This document shows, piece by piece, positions 28,227 through 37,239 of a stretch of 64,000 bases of DNA. The position numbers and the translations under genes were made by a program. The notes beneath the pieces were generated by a model. The model searched no databases. It was not told where the DNA came from and was given only the letters and a program-made list of their open reading frames with translations. How positions within the stretch are numbered: the stretch's first letter is position 1; each line of letters begins with the position of its first letter. The stretch is from Desulfobaculum bizertense DSM 18034 (GTDB lineage: Bacteria; Desulfobacterota; Desulfovibrionia; Desulfovibrionales; Desulfovibrionaceae). The stretch spans positions 19,818 to 83,817 of the forward strand of contig NZ_FUYA01000008.1 of the NCBI RefSeq assembly GCF_900167065.1. Reading direction: 5' to 3'.

Positions 28227-29630
28227 CTAGTTTCTGATGAACCGGGGGTGCATCATGTTTTCGGCAGACAGGATTTCATCCAGCTTGCTCTTGTCCAGAA
28301 TCTTGTGATTGAGCACCAGCTCATACACAGAGCCACCAGTTTCGAGTGCTTCCTTGGCAACGCCAGCGGATTTCTCGTAGCCGATGATCGGGTTGAGCGC
28401 CGTGATGATGCCGATGCTGTTTTCGACCAGCTGGCGGCAGCGTTCACGGTTGGCGGTAATGCCCTGTACGCAGCGGTCCTGGAGGACGCGGCAGGCGCGG
28501 TGCAACATATCCACACCATTAAACAGGGCGTTTGCAATCACAGGCTCCATGACGTTCAGCTCAAGCTGGCCGTTTTCGGAGGCCATTGTCACGGTCACAT
28601 CCTTGCCGATGATGTCGTAGGCAACCTGGTTCACGACTTCGGGAATAACCGGGTTCACCTTGCCGGGCATAATGGAAGAGCCGGGCTGCATCTTGGGCAG
28701 GTTGATTTCGTTCAGACCGGTCCGGGGGCCAGAGGAGAGGAGGCGGAGGTCAGAACAAATCTTGGAGAGTTTGACCGCGACGCGCTTCATGACGCCGGAG
28801 ACCTGCACATATGCTCCGGTGTCCCATGTGGCTTCGACGAGGTTCTCGGAGGTCTCGAAGTCGATGCCAGTCATGTTTTTCAGTGCGGCAGTGGCAATGC
28901 GTGAATACTCGTCAGGAGCATTGATGCCGGTGCCAATGGCGGTTGCACCGAGGTTGATCTCGGTGAGCAGCTTGCGTGCTTCGCAGACACGCTTGATGTC
29001 TTCACCAAGGGTTGTGGCGTATGCCGAAAATTCCTGACCGAGGGTCATGGGAACGGCGTCCTGCAACTGGGTACGGCCCATCTTGAGAACGTCAGCAAAC
29101 TCTGCACCCTTGGCGGCAAAGCCCTTCTGGAGGTACTCCATAGCTTCAATCAGGGTACCGAGCTTTGTGTACAGGGCGAGGCGGAAGGCTGTGGGGTAGG
29201 CGTCGTTTGTGGACTGGGAGCAGTTCACGTGGTTGTTGGGGTGGCAGTACTTGTACTCACCCTTTTCATGGCCCATCAGCTCCAGCGCACGGTTGGCAAT
29301 CACTTCGTTTGCATTCATGTTTGTGGAGGTACCAGCACCACCCTGAATGCAGTCGACTGGGAACTGCTCGTGCAGCTTGCCGCTGATGATTTCGTCACAG
29401 GCACCACAAATGGCCTTGCCTGTTTCGGAAGAAAGAATGCCGAGTTCCATGTTGGCCATAGCCGCAGCCTTTTTGACGTAGGCCAGTGCGTTGATCATCT
29501 CGGGGCAGGACGAAATCTGCGTGCCCGTGATCGTAAAGTTTTCTACTGCGCGAAGGGTCTGGACACCGTAGTAAATGTCAGAAGGAATTTCTCTTTCACC
29601 AAGAAAATCGTGTTCTTTACGTGTCTTCAT
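28227..29630 (-). CDS. aspA: Aspartate ammonia-lyase
   Basis: A 467-residue member of the fumarase/aspartase superfamily, which deaminates L-aspartate to fumarate and ammonia. The superfamily signature GSSIMPGKVNP is followed by VIPEVVNQ, typical of aspartase and class II fumarase. GGAGTSTNMNANEV and NNHVNCSQSTND complete the active site. I prefer AspA over fumarase C because of overall similarity (EHDFLGEREIP start, length) and the neighbouring carrier and fumarate reductase. The ATG has GAGG about 10 bases upstream. Confidence 0.92.
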   Translation of the reverse strand: MKTRKEHDFLGEREIPSDIYYGVQTLRAVENFTITGTQISSCPEMINALAYVKKAAAMANMELGILSSETGKAICGACDEIISGKLHEQFPVDCIQGGAGTSTNMNANEVIANRALELMGHEKGEYKYCHPNNHVNCSQSTNDAYPTAFRLALYTKLGTLIEAMEYLQKGFAAKGAEFADVLKMGRTQLQDAVPMTLGQEFSAYATTLGEDIKRVCEARKLLTEINLGATAIGTGINAPDEYSRIATAALKNMTGIDFETSENLVEATWDTGAYVQVSGVMKRVAVKLSKICSDLRLLSSGPRTGLNEINLPKMQPGSSIMPGKVNPVIPEVVNQVAYDIIGKDVTVTMASENGQLELNVMEPVIANALFNGVDMLHRACRVLQDRCVQGITANRERCRQLVENSIGIITALNPIIGYEKSAGVAKEALETGGSVYELVLNHKILDKSKLDEILSAENMMHPRFIRN

Positions 29631-29714
29631 GTATGCAACCTCTTTTAAGAGTGTTTGGACTTTTCGCTGGAGATGATGATCTCGCGTTTCTCACAAATGC
29701 CTTGTCTCTTTAAG

Positions 29715-29730
29715 ATCAAGATGGATGCCA
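29715..29730 (-). promoter_or_regulatory. Possible sigma-54 promoter for aspA
   Basis: On the minus strand TGGCATCCATCTTGAT resembles TGGCAC-N5-TTGCW. The -24 part fits well; the -12 part has GA instead of GC. It lies about 85 bases before the aspA ATG, and the gene beside it encodes a sigma-54 activator. Confidence 0.35.
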
Positions 29731-29891
29731 AAAAGAATGAAAAGAAATAAGTCACTCAATTTACTAATAAAAACTCTGGTGTCTGCGAAAAGATTCAAGG
29801 ATGAAGGGGTATTCCAAAAGTTATTGAAAGGGCGGGAAAGCAGGTGTGAAACTGAGGAATGGCGCAGGACTCCGCGCAGAATATTCGCGGG

Positions 29892-29913
29892 GTTATGACA
29901 TAACAAAAGTTAT
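29892..29913. promoter_or_regulatory. Repeated GTTAT/ATAAC half-sites, possible activator site
   Basis: GTTATGACATAAC (29892-29904) is a perfect palindrome around a central base. A third half-site, GTTAT, follows at 29909-29913. The cluster is about 260 bases upstream of the aspA ATG and 160-200 bases from the sigma-54-like element, a usual distance for an enhancer. Binding by the adjacent regulator is inferred. Confidence 0.4.
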
Positions 29914-29974
29914 ACCCCTTTGTGTGGGGCTTGTGATTTTTATGAAAAGTTTCGGTCGGATAGGGAGAAAGGAA

Positions 29975-30002
29975 AAGGCCCAGCAGTGTTTTGCAGGGCC
30001 TT
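29975..30002 (-). terminator. Terminator of the two-component operon
   Basis: AAGGCCC (29975-29981) pairs with GGGCCTT (29996-30002). On the minus strand the stem is followed by TTCCTTTCT, 12 bases past the regulator's stop. Confidence 0.75.
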
Positions 30003-30014
30003 GTGTGGCGGGGA

Positions 30015-31427
30015 TTAGTCCTTGAGCTGCTTGAGTCGCTTGCTCAGGGCGGGTTGTGAAATTCCCAGCATTCGGGAGGCGAGTGTCTGGTTGTCATCTG
30101 CCCGCTTCATGGCTTCCTTGATGAGCATGACCGTGCATTCTGCAATGCTTGGCAGGTCCTCAAACTGGGCAAAGGGTTCTGGCGGCTCGGTGCTGTCCTC
30201 TGTGTGCAGTTCCGCGTCAGCGTGCATGGCTTGCAAAAAACTCTGCATGGACAGGACGTGTGACTTGTGGGTGCTTACCGCGTCATAGACCATACCTTGC
30301 AGCTCGCGGATGTTTCCGGGGAAGCTGTAATTTTTGAGATGTGTCAGCAGTTCGGGTGGAACTGTTGGCTTTTTTTTGCCCATTTCTGTTGCGGCGTTCT
30401 GTAGAAATTTGTCCAGCAGCAGGGGGATGTCGCCTTTGCGCTCCCGCAGGGGCGGAATGTGTACGTTGTGGATGCAGAGCCGGTAATAGAGGTCTTTTCG
30501 GAATCGCCCTTCCTGAACTTTTTTCTGAAGATCCTGATGCGTTGCCGCGATGATGCGGGTTTGCGCGTTTTTGGGGCGGTCAGAACCCAGTGGAAAGTAT
30601 TCTCCTTCCTGAAGCAGGCGCAGAAGCTTGACCTGCGACTGGAGGTCGAGGTCTCCAATTTCATCAAGAAAGAGTGAGCCGCCGCGGGCCTGTTCAATGA
30701 GTCCCGGCCGGGTGCTGTGTGCCCCGGTAAATGCTCCCCGGTGGTGGCCAAACAGGGTGTCGGAAAAGCTGGTGGTGTCCAGTCCTGCGACGTTGAGGGA
30801 AATACGTTTGCCCCGGCGTTCGCTCAGGGTGTGGATGGCTCTGGCCACAAGCTCTTTGCCCACGCCACTCTCACCTGTCACCAGAACGGGCTGGGAGCTG
30901 ATTGCCACAGACTCCATGTATTTAAACAGGGAGAACATGGAGTTTGAGCAGGTGATGATCTCGTCAAAAGCCTCGGGGTGTTCCAGTTTGTTGGAAAGCA
31001 GCCGCTGGCCCATGCCCTTGGCGACGAGTTTCATTTCGTGGCTGGAAATGGCCCGGAGCACTCCCTTGGTGATGTGTTCCTGCATGTCTGTTTTGACGAA
31101 GTAGTCGACTGCGCCCTTTTTGATGCAGCGCACAGCTGTATCCAGCTCGTTCATGCCACTGATGATAATCACCATGATGTCTGGATAGCGCTCTGAGATG
31201 ATCTCAAGGAGTTCTTCACCGCTGTATCCGGGCATGGTGAGATCAAGAAGAATAAGGCCGACCTGTCCCTTTTCCAGAAGGGGCAAAACCTTGCGGCTGT
31301 CCTGGCAGCTTGCGATGTTGCTAATGCCTGCGCGCTCCAGCGTGAGACTGAGGCTGCGGAGCCACGCTGGTTCGTCGTCGACCAGAAGGACCTGAAAACT
31401 GGGATGAAGAGTCACAGGCTGAATCAT
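30015..31427 (-). CDS. NtrC-family response regulator, sigma-54 activator
   Basis: A 470-residue regulator. The receiver domain (about 10-125) has Asp62 as phospho-acceptor (LILLDLTMPG). The AAA+ domain (about 155-385) has Walker A GESGVGKE, the sigma-54-contacting GAFTGA loop and Walker B GGSLFLDEIGD. A Fis-type helix-turn-helix ends the protein (TLASRMLGISQPALSKRLKQL). Its ATG overlaps the stop of the sensor kinase gene (ATGA), so the two form one operon. It likely activates a sigma-54 promoter nearby, the best candidate being aspA immediately downstream. Confidence 0.93.
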   Translation of the reverse strand: MIQPVTLHPSFQVLLVDDEPAWLRSLSLTLERAGISNIASCQDSRKVLPLLEKGQVGLILLDLTMPGYSGEELLEIISERYPDIMVIIISGMNELDTAVRCIKKGAVDYFVKTDMQEHITKGVLRAISSHEMKLVAKGMGQRLLSNKLEHPEAFDEIITCSNSMFSLFKYMESVAISSQPVLVTGESGVGKELVARAIHTLSERRGKRISLNVAGLDTTSFSDTLFGHHRGAFTGAHSTRPGLIEQARGGSLFLDEIGDLDLQSQVKLLRLLQEGEYFPLGSDRPKNAQTRIIAATHQDLQKKVQEGRFRKDLYYRLCIHNVHIPPLRERKGDIPLLLDKFLQNAATEMGKKKPTVPPELLTHLKNYSFPGNIRELQGMVYDAVSTHKSHVLSMQSFLQAMHADAELHTEDSTEPPEPFAQFEDLPSIAECTVMLIKEAMKRADDNQTLASRMLGISQPALSKRLKQLKD

Positions 31428-33262
31428 AGTGTTTTCTCGTGTGTGTTCTGTGGAGACGTGGGGGCAGCGCTGTCTGTGGCGCTGGGAATGCTCATGGTTA
31501 CCGTGGTGCCCATTCCTGGAACGGATTTAAATTCCAGAGCGCCACAGTGTTCCTTGAGAATGGATGTAGAGACAGACAGGCCAAGGCCCGTGCCGCCCCG
31601 TTCCCGTTTGGTCGTAAAAAAGGGATTCGTGATTTTGTCCATGTGCTCGTGGGGGATGCCGATTCCACCGTCAGAGACCAGCAGCACGACCGCTTCGCAT
31701 TCTGCATCATAGTGGGTGCTGAGAGTGATTCCCTGCTCTGTGTTTTCCAGTGCCTGACAAGCGTTGAGCAGCAGGTTCACAATGACTTGCTGGATGCGCT
31801 GGGCACTTGCCATGACTGGTGGAAGGTCTGGAGCAAGGGCAACGGTAAAGCGCCGGGTGGACTTCTTAATCATGCTGCGGACCAGCCGGGTGGAGGCCAT
31901 TGCCAGCCGGTTCACGTCCTGTATTTCCATGTCTTCAGGATCGCCTTTTCGGGAAAATGCCTTGAGGTCGCGCACAATATTTTTGATGTGCTTTGCACCA
32001 CTCAGCATGTCTCCAAGCATCTGGGGAATTTCATTCCGCATTCGTGAGTAGGGCAGTCCGCCCAGCAAAAAATCTCCGTGTGTTTCATAGCAGTCATCAA
32101 GGACTTCCAGCGCATCGTTGTAGCTGTCCTGGAGTATGGGAATGTTCATTAGGGTCATCCCGTTGGGATTGTTGACTTCGTGCGCAATGCCAGAGGCCAT
32201 GATCCCGAGGGTTGTCATGCGGTCAGAGTGGACAATGAGCTTCTGCTTTGTTTCCAGCTCCTTTTGCACCTTGAGGTGTTCCTGAATCTCCCGCTGGAGT
32301 TCTTCGGTACGTTCTTCGACCTTGCGGTGGAGCATTTTGCTCCAGAGCACGCTGAGCACAAAGAGCGTGAAGAGTGGGGCAACAACAAGAGACCCATATT
32401 TAATGACCTCTGCGGTACTCAGCCCAAGCTGCGGTTCCGAGAGCCATTTGTCGCAGAGGCGCTGGTACGTGCCGTTGTTTTTGAGAATTTCCAGCCCTCT
32501 GTTGATTTCGGGCAGGAGCTCAGGGTGGTGCACTGTGGCATAGCAGTAGCGCTCAAGGGAAATCGGGGTGCCCATTGCCCGGATGCCTTCGAGTTTGGCT
32601 TTGCGAATCATGTATTGCCCGGCAACCTTGGACACCAGCGCAAAGTCTCCTGCTCCAGAGGCGAGCTTACGCAGGGCGTTTTCGTGGTTGTAGGCAGAGA
32701 TAACGGTAATGTGCGGATATTCACTGCGGATGAGGTCATACATGGCCCCGCCAGACTCAACGATGACAGAGCGGCCATTCATTTCTTCCAGAGTTGTGAC
32801 GGCTCCTGAGTTTTCTCGCGTAAAGATGGCGTATTCAACGGAGGAATAGGGTTCGGAAAAACTGACGGAGCGGGCACGCTGCGTGGAATACGAGACGCCC
32901 TGCAAGAGGTCTATTTTTCCGTTGTGGAGCGCATCACGCATGTCTTTCCAGAGGCCCAGCTTGATGTGAATGTCGAGGTCTGTGACTTCGGAAATGGCTC
33001 GGCTGAGGTCAACGTTAAAGCCGCTTGGCTCGCCGTATTTGTCGAGGAATTCATAGGGTGGATAGTGGAAGTCGCCCCCGATGATGACGAGTGTTTTGCG
33101 GACCGTGGGCTGGTGCATTGCGCTGATTGGATCAAGCTTTTGGGTCTGTTCCTGAGGCAGGGGGCGAGCATGTGCGCTGTGAAGTGAGCAGAGCAGGGAC
33201 AAAACGCAGAAGAGAAAAAAAGAGGAAAGTTTTTTTTGAAAAGGAATTCTGGAGGTTTCCAT
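31424..33262 (-). CDS. Sensor kinase with amino-acid-binding-type periplasmic domain
   Basis: A 612-residue hybrid of a solute-binding domain and a histidine kinase. A signal peptide (1-32, ending AHA) is followed by an SBP_bac_3 domain (about 55-278), a membrane segment (about 290-310), a short coiled coil, HisKA with His361 (GIAHEVNNPNG) and an HATPase domain (LLLNACQAL, GGIGIP, GGTGLGLS). Arg129 and Asp206 occupy positions that bind the carboxylate and amino group of amino acids in LAO/GlnH-type proteins, so an amino acid ligand is plausible. The start ATG gives a proper signal peptide but lacks a clear Shine-Dalgarno; the frame is open 75 codons further upstream. Confidence 0.88.
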   Translation of the reverse strand: METSRIPFQKKLSSFFLFCVLSLLCSLHSAHARPLPQEQTQKLDPISAMHQPTVRKTLVIIGGDFHYPPYEFLDKYGEPSGFNVDLSRAISEVTDLDIHIKLGLWKDMRDALHNGKIDLLQGVSYSTQRARSVSFSEPYSSVEYAIFTRENSGAVTTLEEMNGRSVIVESGGAMYDLIRSEYPHITVISAYNHENALRKLASGAGDFALVSKVAGQYMIRKAKLEGIRAMGTPISLERYCYATVHHPELLPEINRGLEILKNNGTYQRLCDKWLSEPQLGLSTAEVIKYGSLVVAPLFTLFVLSVLWSKMLHRKVEERTEELQREIQEHLKVQKELETKQKLIVHSDRMTTLGIMASGIAHEVNNPNGMTLMNIPILQDSYNDALEVLDDCYETHGDFLLGGLPYSRMRNEIPQMLGDMLSGAKHIKNIVRDLKAFSRKGDPEDMEIQDVNRLAMASTRLVRSMIKKSTRRFTVALAPDLPPVMASAQRIQQVIVNLLLNACQALENTEQGITLSTHYDAECEAVVLLVSDGGIGIPHEHMDKITNPFFTTKRERGGTGLGLSVSTSILKEHCGALEFKSVPGMGTTVTMSIPSATDSAAPTSPQNTHEKTL

Positions 33263-33448
33263 AGGAGAAGCTACGTTGCTGTTAGAGGTGCTGGAGGGCG
33301 GGAGTATTCTCCGGGAGTCTATTCTTGGAGATATAGGAAGAAAAAAACAGCTTGGCAACTCATGGGAAGCTTTGGAAAAAAGCTGCTCTTCGCGGAGACG
33401 CCCGTGAGGGCTTGGAATCAAAGGAAATATGCGGAAAGGGTAAAGATG

Positions 33449-33476
33449 TTGACCAGTATTTGATTTTATATATAGA
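33449..33476 (+). promoter_or_regulatory. Sigma-70-type promoter before the secretion operon
   Basis: TTGACC (33449-33454), a 16-base AT-rich spacer and TATAGA (33471-33476). The expected transcript start is about 38 bases before the ATG of the lipoprotein gene. It sits in the divergent gap with the sensor kinase gene. Confidence 0.55.
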
Positions 33477-33520
33477 ACAGTATGCAAAAAGAGAAGGAAA
33501 GTGAATAGTGGAGGCGGGTT

Positions 33521-35959
33521 ATGTGTAGGCTCTCTCGATTCCTGTTTGGAATGGCTGTTTTGAGCTGTTTCTTTGTTTTGCAGGGATGCAATGAAGAATG
33601 GCCAGAAGAGCGGAGGAGTGTCTTAGTTCAAGAGCAGGTTCCAAGTCATGAGACTCCTGGAGACAAAATCACCGATCCTGTGGAAAAGAAAGGTTCTGTT
33701 TACGGTGGGGCCAACGGCTCTGTGTTTCGTGACTCAAAGGTCGTGATTTTTTTGCCAGAGACAGGGGAACTGTTAGGGAGCACCTCAACCAATCAGGATG
33801 GAATGTTTCTTTTGGAAGCCCTTCCTTTGGGAGGTCCATACATTCTTCGTCTTTCTGGCGGGTTTGAGTGTTCTCATGATGGTCGGATTATTCCTCTTCA
33901 AACGTATCTTTTTTCTATTGTCCCAGAGGTAAGGGGCAAAACCCCCTGTCAAATAACGCCGCTTACTGAGCTGATGTACTGGCTTGCTCGTGCCATTCAG
34001 GGAGACCATTTTATTGAGCCAAAAAGCGTCTATTATGCCATCGAAATTCTCCGCCACTATTTTGGGGTAGATGTTGTAAAAGTTGGCGCATCGCAGAAGG
34101 GAAGTATCGAAGATGTGAAAGCTTCCATACGGATTCGTACAGTGATCCTTCAGCTTGAAAAAAGTGTTTGTGAAGCCGCAGAGGATGAGTCCTTACTCCC
34201 TGCGTATGAACAATTCTCACGTTTTTTAGCTTTCCTTGCCTATGACATGGTGGATGGTCGTGTTGATGGAAGTCTGCAGGCTGGGGCATGTGAGGCTCTT
34301 GTCGAAGATCTTGGATTGCCTGAAGAGGATGCCATGAAGCTTTCTCTGAACGGTAAAGCGCAGGGGCAGGCCCTTGCTACTGCTTTTGCTCATAACGTTA
34401 CGAATGCGAAGCGCGAGGAGTATTTGAGTTTCCTTGAACAGGCGGCAACGTCTTTTGCGACAGAAACGAACTATGAGTGGAGAGGCGACGAGTTTCGGGA
34501 TGAAACGCTGAAAACTCTCGCAGACGAAAAATTTCCTGTCGTGGAGAAGCCCGTGGACCCCAATGAAGACGATCAGGGGGGAGATGATACGGGGAAAAAG
34601 GACGATCCCGGGGACACTGGAAGTTCTGGTGAAGATGAAAATCAGGGCGGGGATAAGCCAGAAAATCCTGAGGAACCGGCGAAGACGGTAGAGCTTCCTG
34701 CCACGATGTCTGCAAAATGGAATGCTGGGGAGTTGCCCAAAATTTCTTGTTTGGAAACTTCCGAAATGGCTCAGGCTCGCGTTTTTGAGTGTTCATGTTT
34801 TTTCCAGAAGCTGGATGGCACGCCCTTTGTTGTCCCCGAAAAAGAGGTGACATGGAAGTTTGTGGGGGAGCAGGCTGAGTTTTTTCAGTTTCAGTGGAAA
34901 GACGAGCCAGGAGAGAATGGCATGCTACTGGGTGAAGTGCGTCATTCTGTTCCTGAAGAAGGGTTTTCTCCGGAAAAAGTGGTTCTGGAATTTGAGTGCA
35001 TAAAAGGCGGGGTGAAGTTTACGCAAGATCTGGAAATATGCATTGATGCTGATCCGGTTTCTATTCGAGCAATAAATATTGGAGGGGATTTTTGGGAGCG
35101 AAAGGTCCCCAGTCTGAGTTTGAGGGACAGAGAGCTGGAGCGTGTTCAAGGAGAGTCTGGCGAGATGCTTCAGAGCTGTTCGCCTGTTTTGTTTGAAGTG
35201 ACATGTTGGTTGAGTCGAACTGTGAGCGAAAAGTCGCAGCTTGTTTCAATGGAACTGAGTTCTCAAGATGTCGAGTTTTCCCGGTGGCCGGACAAGCAGT
35301 TTTCATCGACCTGTATGCTTGATGGCGTGGCACGGCCCGGTGAGGAGAACGTGAGTGTACCTCTGTCCCTGTACATGCGCAGTTCGGCCTCTGGGGTTAA
35401 GGATGGCGTCAAATCAGTAGAGATACATGTTGCAGACCAGAAGGACCCCACAAATCAGATAACGAGAACTGTTCAGTTTTTGAGTGAGGATTCCTCGGTG
35501 ACGGGCGTGCAGTGCCTGATGTCTCAGCTCAAAATTGTTTTGGGCGAGGAGGAGCAGGAAGAGGTGAAGGGGCTGGATGTTCTGGAGTGCTTTGGGACCT
35601 ATGATATTCAGGTGCCTGTGATGGTAACAGAGACGATTCCTCACTCTGGGCAGGTGGATTTGGAAGAGTGGACGGTTTCCCTTGGGGCCTCATCTCTTGC
35701 TGAGTTTGGTTCAGAGATTGAACTGCTGAGTCAGGAGCGGGAGCCGCTTCTCGGAAAGGATTCAAACTGTCTTTTGCTCAAAATGAAATACACAATGGGC
35801 TTTTTCAGGATTGGTGAAAAGGAGGGAGACTCCGTCGTTTATACACCGAAGGCAGACAGCATCACCGTGACGCTCTCGCGTAGGACCACAGACGATGACC
35901 CGGTGTCATTTTCGACAGAGCTTGTCTTGCCCTTTCTCCAAAAGCAGGAAGAGCTGTAA
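33521..35959 (+). CDS. Large unrecognised lipoprotein at head of T2SS operon
   Basis: An 812-residue predicted lipoprotein of unknown function. The signal peptide ends in a lipobox VLQGC with Cys23; the +2 residue is Asn, so an outer-membrane location is likely. Residues ~58-115 resemble a carboxypeptidase-regulatory/prealbumin-like beta-sandwich (GSVFRDSKVVIFLPETGELLG then NQDGMFLLEALP). A helical region follows to about 340, then an acidic low-complexity linker rich in Asp, Gly, Glu and Pro (341-388), then about 420 beta-rich residues with several cysteines. Strong GGAGG start at 33521. gspF begins 23 bases after the stop, so it belongs to the secretion operon. Its composition is somewhat AT-richer than the gsp genes. 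It could be a secreted or surface substrate or an accessory of the secretion channel. Confidence 0.85.
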   Translation: MCRLSRFLFGMAVLSCFFVLQGCNEEWPEERRSVLVQEQVPSHETPGDKITDPVEKKGSVYGGANGSVFRDSKVVIFLPETGELLGSTSTNQDGMFLLEALPLGGPYILRLSGGFECSHDGRIIPLQTYLFSIVPEVRGKTPCQITPLTELMYWLARAIQGDHFIEPKSVYYAIEILRHYFGVDVVKVGASQKGSIEDVKASIRIRTVILQLEKSVCEAAEDESLLPAYEQFSRFLAFLAYDMVDGRVDGSLQAGACEALVEDLGLPEEDAMKLSLNGKAQGQALATAFAHNVTNAKREEYLSFLEQAATSFATETNYEWRGDEFRDETLKTLADEKFPVVEKPVDPNEDDQGGDDTGKKDDPGDTGSSGEDENQGGDKPENPEEPAKTVELPATMSAKWNAGELPKISCLETSEMAQARVFECSCFFQKLDGTPFVVPEKEVTWKFVGEQAEFFQFQWKDEPGENGMLLGEVRHSVPEEGFSPEKVVLEFECIKGGVKFTQDLEICIDADPVSIRAINIGGDFWERKVPSLSLRDRELERVQGESGEMLQSCSPVLFEVTCWLSRTVSEKSQLVSMELSSQDVEFSRWPDKQFSSTCMLDGVARPGEENVSVPLSLYMRSSASGVKDGVKSVEIHVADQKDPTNQITRTVQFLSEDSSVTGVQCLMSQLKIVLGEEEQEEVKGLDVLECFGTYDIQVPVMVTETIPHSGQVDLEEWTVSLGASSLAEFGSEIELLSQEREPLLGKDSNCLLLKMKYTMGFFRIGEKEGDSVVYTPKADSITVTLSRRTTDDDPVSFSTELVLPFLQKQEEL

Positions 35960-35982
35960 AAGGACCGTGAAGGGAGAACATC

Positions 35983-37239
35983 ATGTCCAGAGTTTCGGCA
36001 CACAAAGAGCACAGGGGGGCACACTGCTATGAGTATGTTGCCGTGGATGCTCAGGGCGCTGGGTGTCGGGCACTGGTTCATGCTGATACCCAAAAAGCTG
36101 CCATTGCACAGCTGCGGGATCAGAATCTTATTCCCCTTGAGTTGCGTGAGTATCAGGAAAAATCATCATGGGACCGCTTTCGGGCACCTGCGTTTTCGCC
36201 CTGTTCCATGAATCGTCATGAGCGCCTTGTTTTTTTGGAACGTCTTGGGACGCTGGTTGATGCCGGACTGTCTTTGGATGAAGTGCTGGGCGCAATGGAA
36301 AATGAAGAAAAGCTTGGGCGCAGACGGCGAGTTGTTCATACGCTTCGGGATGATTTGCGCTCTGGATCGAGCTTTGCGCAGGCCTTGGCAAAGTATCCCC
36401 GCATTTTTCCGCCGCTGTGGATAAGCATGCTTGAGGCTGGAGAACGGGCCGGGCAGCTTGCCGCCGCCATTACCCGGCTGGCGCGCTTTGCCGAAGATGA
36501 GCAGTCATTGCGCCATGATGTGCAGGGTGCGCTTGCATACCCCCTTTTTTTGCTCCTGACCGGGCTTGGCGTCTGCATGTTTTTGCTGGTCCGTGTTGTC
36601 CCTGAGTTACGGGGGCTGTTCATGGATATGCGGATGGAGCTTCCTCTCCCCACACAGCTTCTCGTGACGTTTTCTACGGGTATGGAGAAACATGGACTGG
36701 CGGTATTGGGCGGCGTGTGTCTGTGTGGCTTTGGGCTGTGGTGCTTTTTTCAGAGCCGTACAGGTCGGCCCGTGTGGGATGCCCTGTGTCTCCGGCTTCC
36801 TATATGGGGAGTGGTGAACAGGCAGCAGCATCAGGCGCAGATTTGCGGAGCCTTGAGTGCTCTTTTGCAGAGTGGCGTTCCGCTGAGTGAAGCGCTGGGC
36901 GCCCTGTGTTCCCTGACGCAGAATGTGAAATTTTCCAAAGGACTGCACCGGGTGCAAGAGGCTGTTGTCGCGGGCACTTCTCTTGCTTCGGCTTTTCGGG
37001 ATGAGCGGATTTTACGCCCCTTTGATGTGCAGATGCTGGAGGCTGGGGAGCGGGGCGGTCGCCTCGTGTCCATGCTCCAGACCATGCAAAAACTGGCTCT
37101 GCGTGAAGTCAAAATTCGTCAGAAAGTGATGCTGTCTCTTGTTGAGCCTGTGCTGATTTTGGCCCTTGGCTCTGGCGTTGGTTTTTTGGTCCTTGCGGTT
37201 TTGCTGCCCCTGTTCCGCATGAGTGAGCTGGTGGGGTGA
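35983..37239 (+). CDS. gspF: T2SS inner-membrane platform protein GspF
   Basis: A 418-residue polytopic platform protein of the type II secretion system. It has two T2SF repeats (SMLEAGERAGQLAAAI near 150 and QMLEAGERGGRLVSML near 350) and hydrophobic segments near 185-205, 235-255 and 388-410. The start has GGGAG upstream. The stop overlaps the next start (GTGA). Confidence 0.95.
   Translation: MSRVSAHKEHRGAHCYEYVAVDAQGAGCRALVHADTQKAAIAQLRDQNLIPLELREYQEKSSWDRFRAPAFSPCSMNRHERLVFLERLGTLVDAGLSLDEVLGAMENEEKLGRRRRVVHTLRDDLRSGSSFAQALAKYPRIFPPLWISMLEAGERAGQLAAAITRLARFAEDEQSLRHDVQGALAYPLFLLLTGLGVCMFLLVRVVPELRGLFMDMRMELPLPTQLLVTFSTGMEKHGLAVLGGVCLCGFGLWCFFQSRTGRPVWDALCLRLPIWGVVNRQQHQAQICGALSALLQSGVPLSEALGALCSLTQNVKFSKGLHRVQEAVVAGTSLASAFRDERILRPFDVQMLEAGERGGRLVSMLQTMQKLALREVKIRQKVMLSLVEPVLILALGSGVGFLVLAVLLPLFRMSELVG

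Noticed and set aside
33263-33487. Longer N-terminus for the sensor kinase
   Set aside because: It starts at a TTG without a ribosome site and would bury a normal signal peptide that begins at 33262; it also covers the divergent promoter region.
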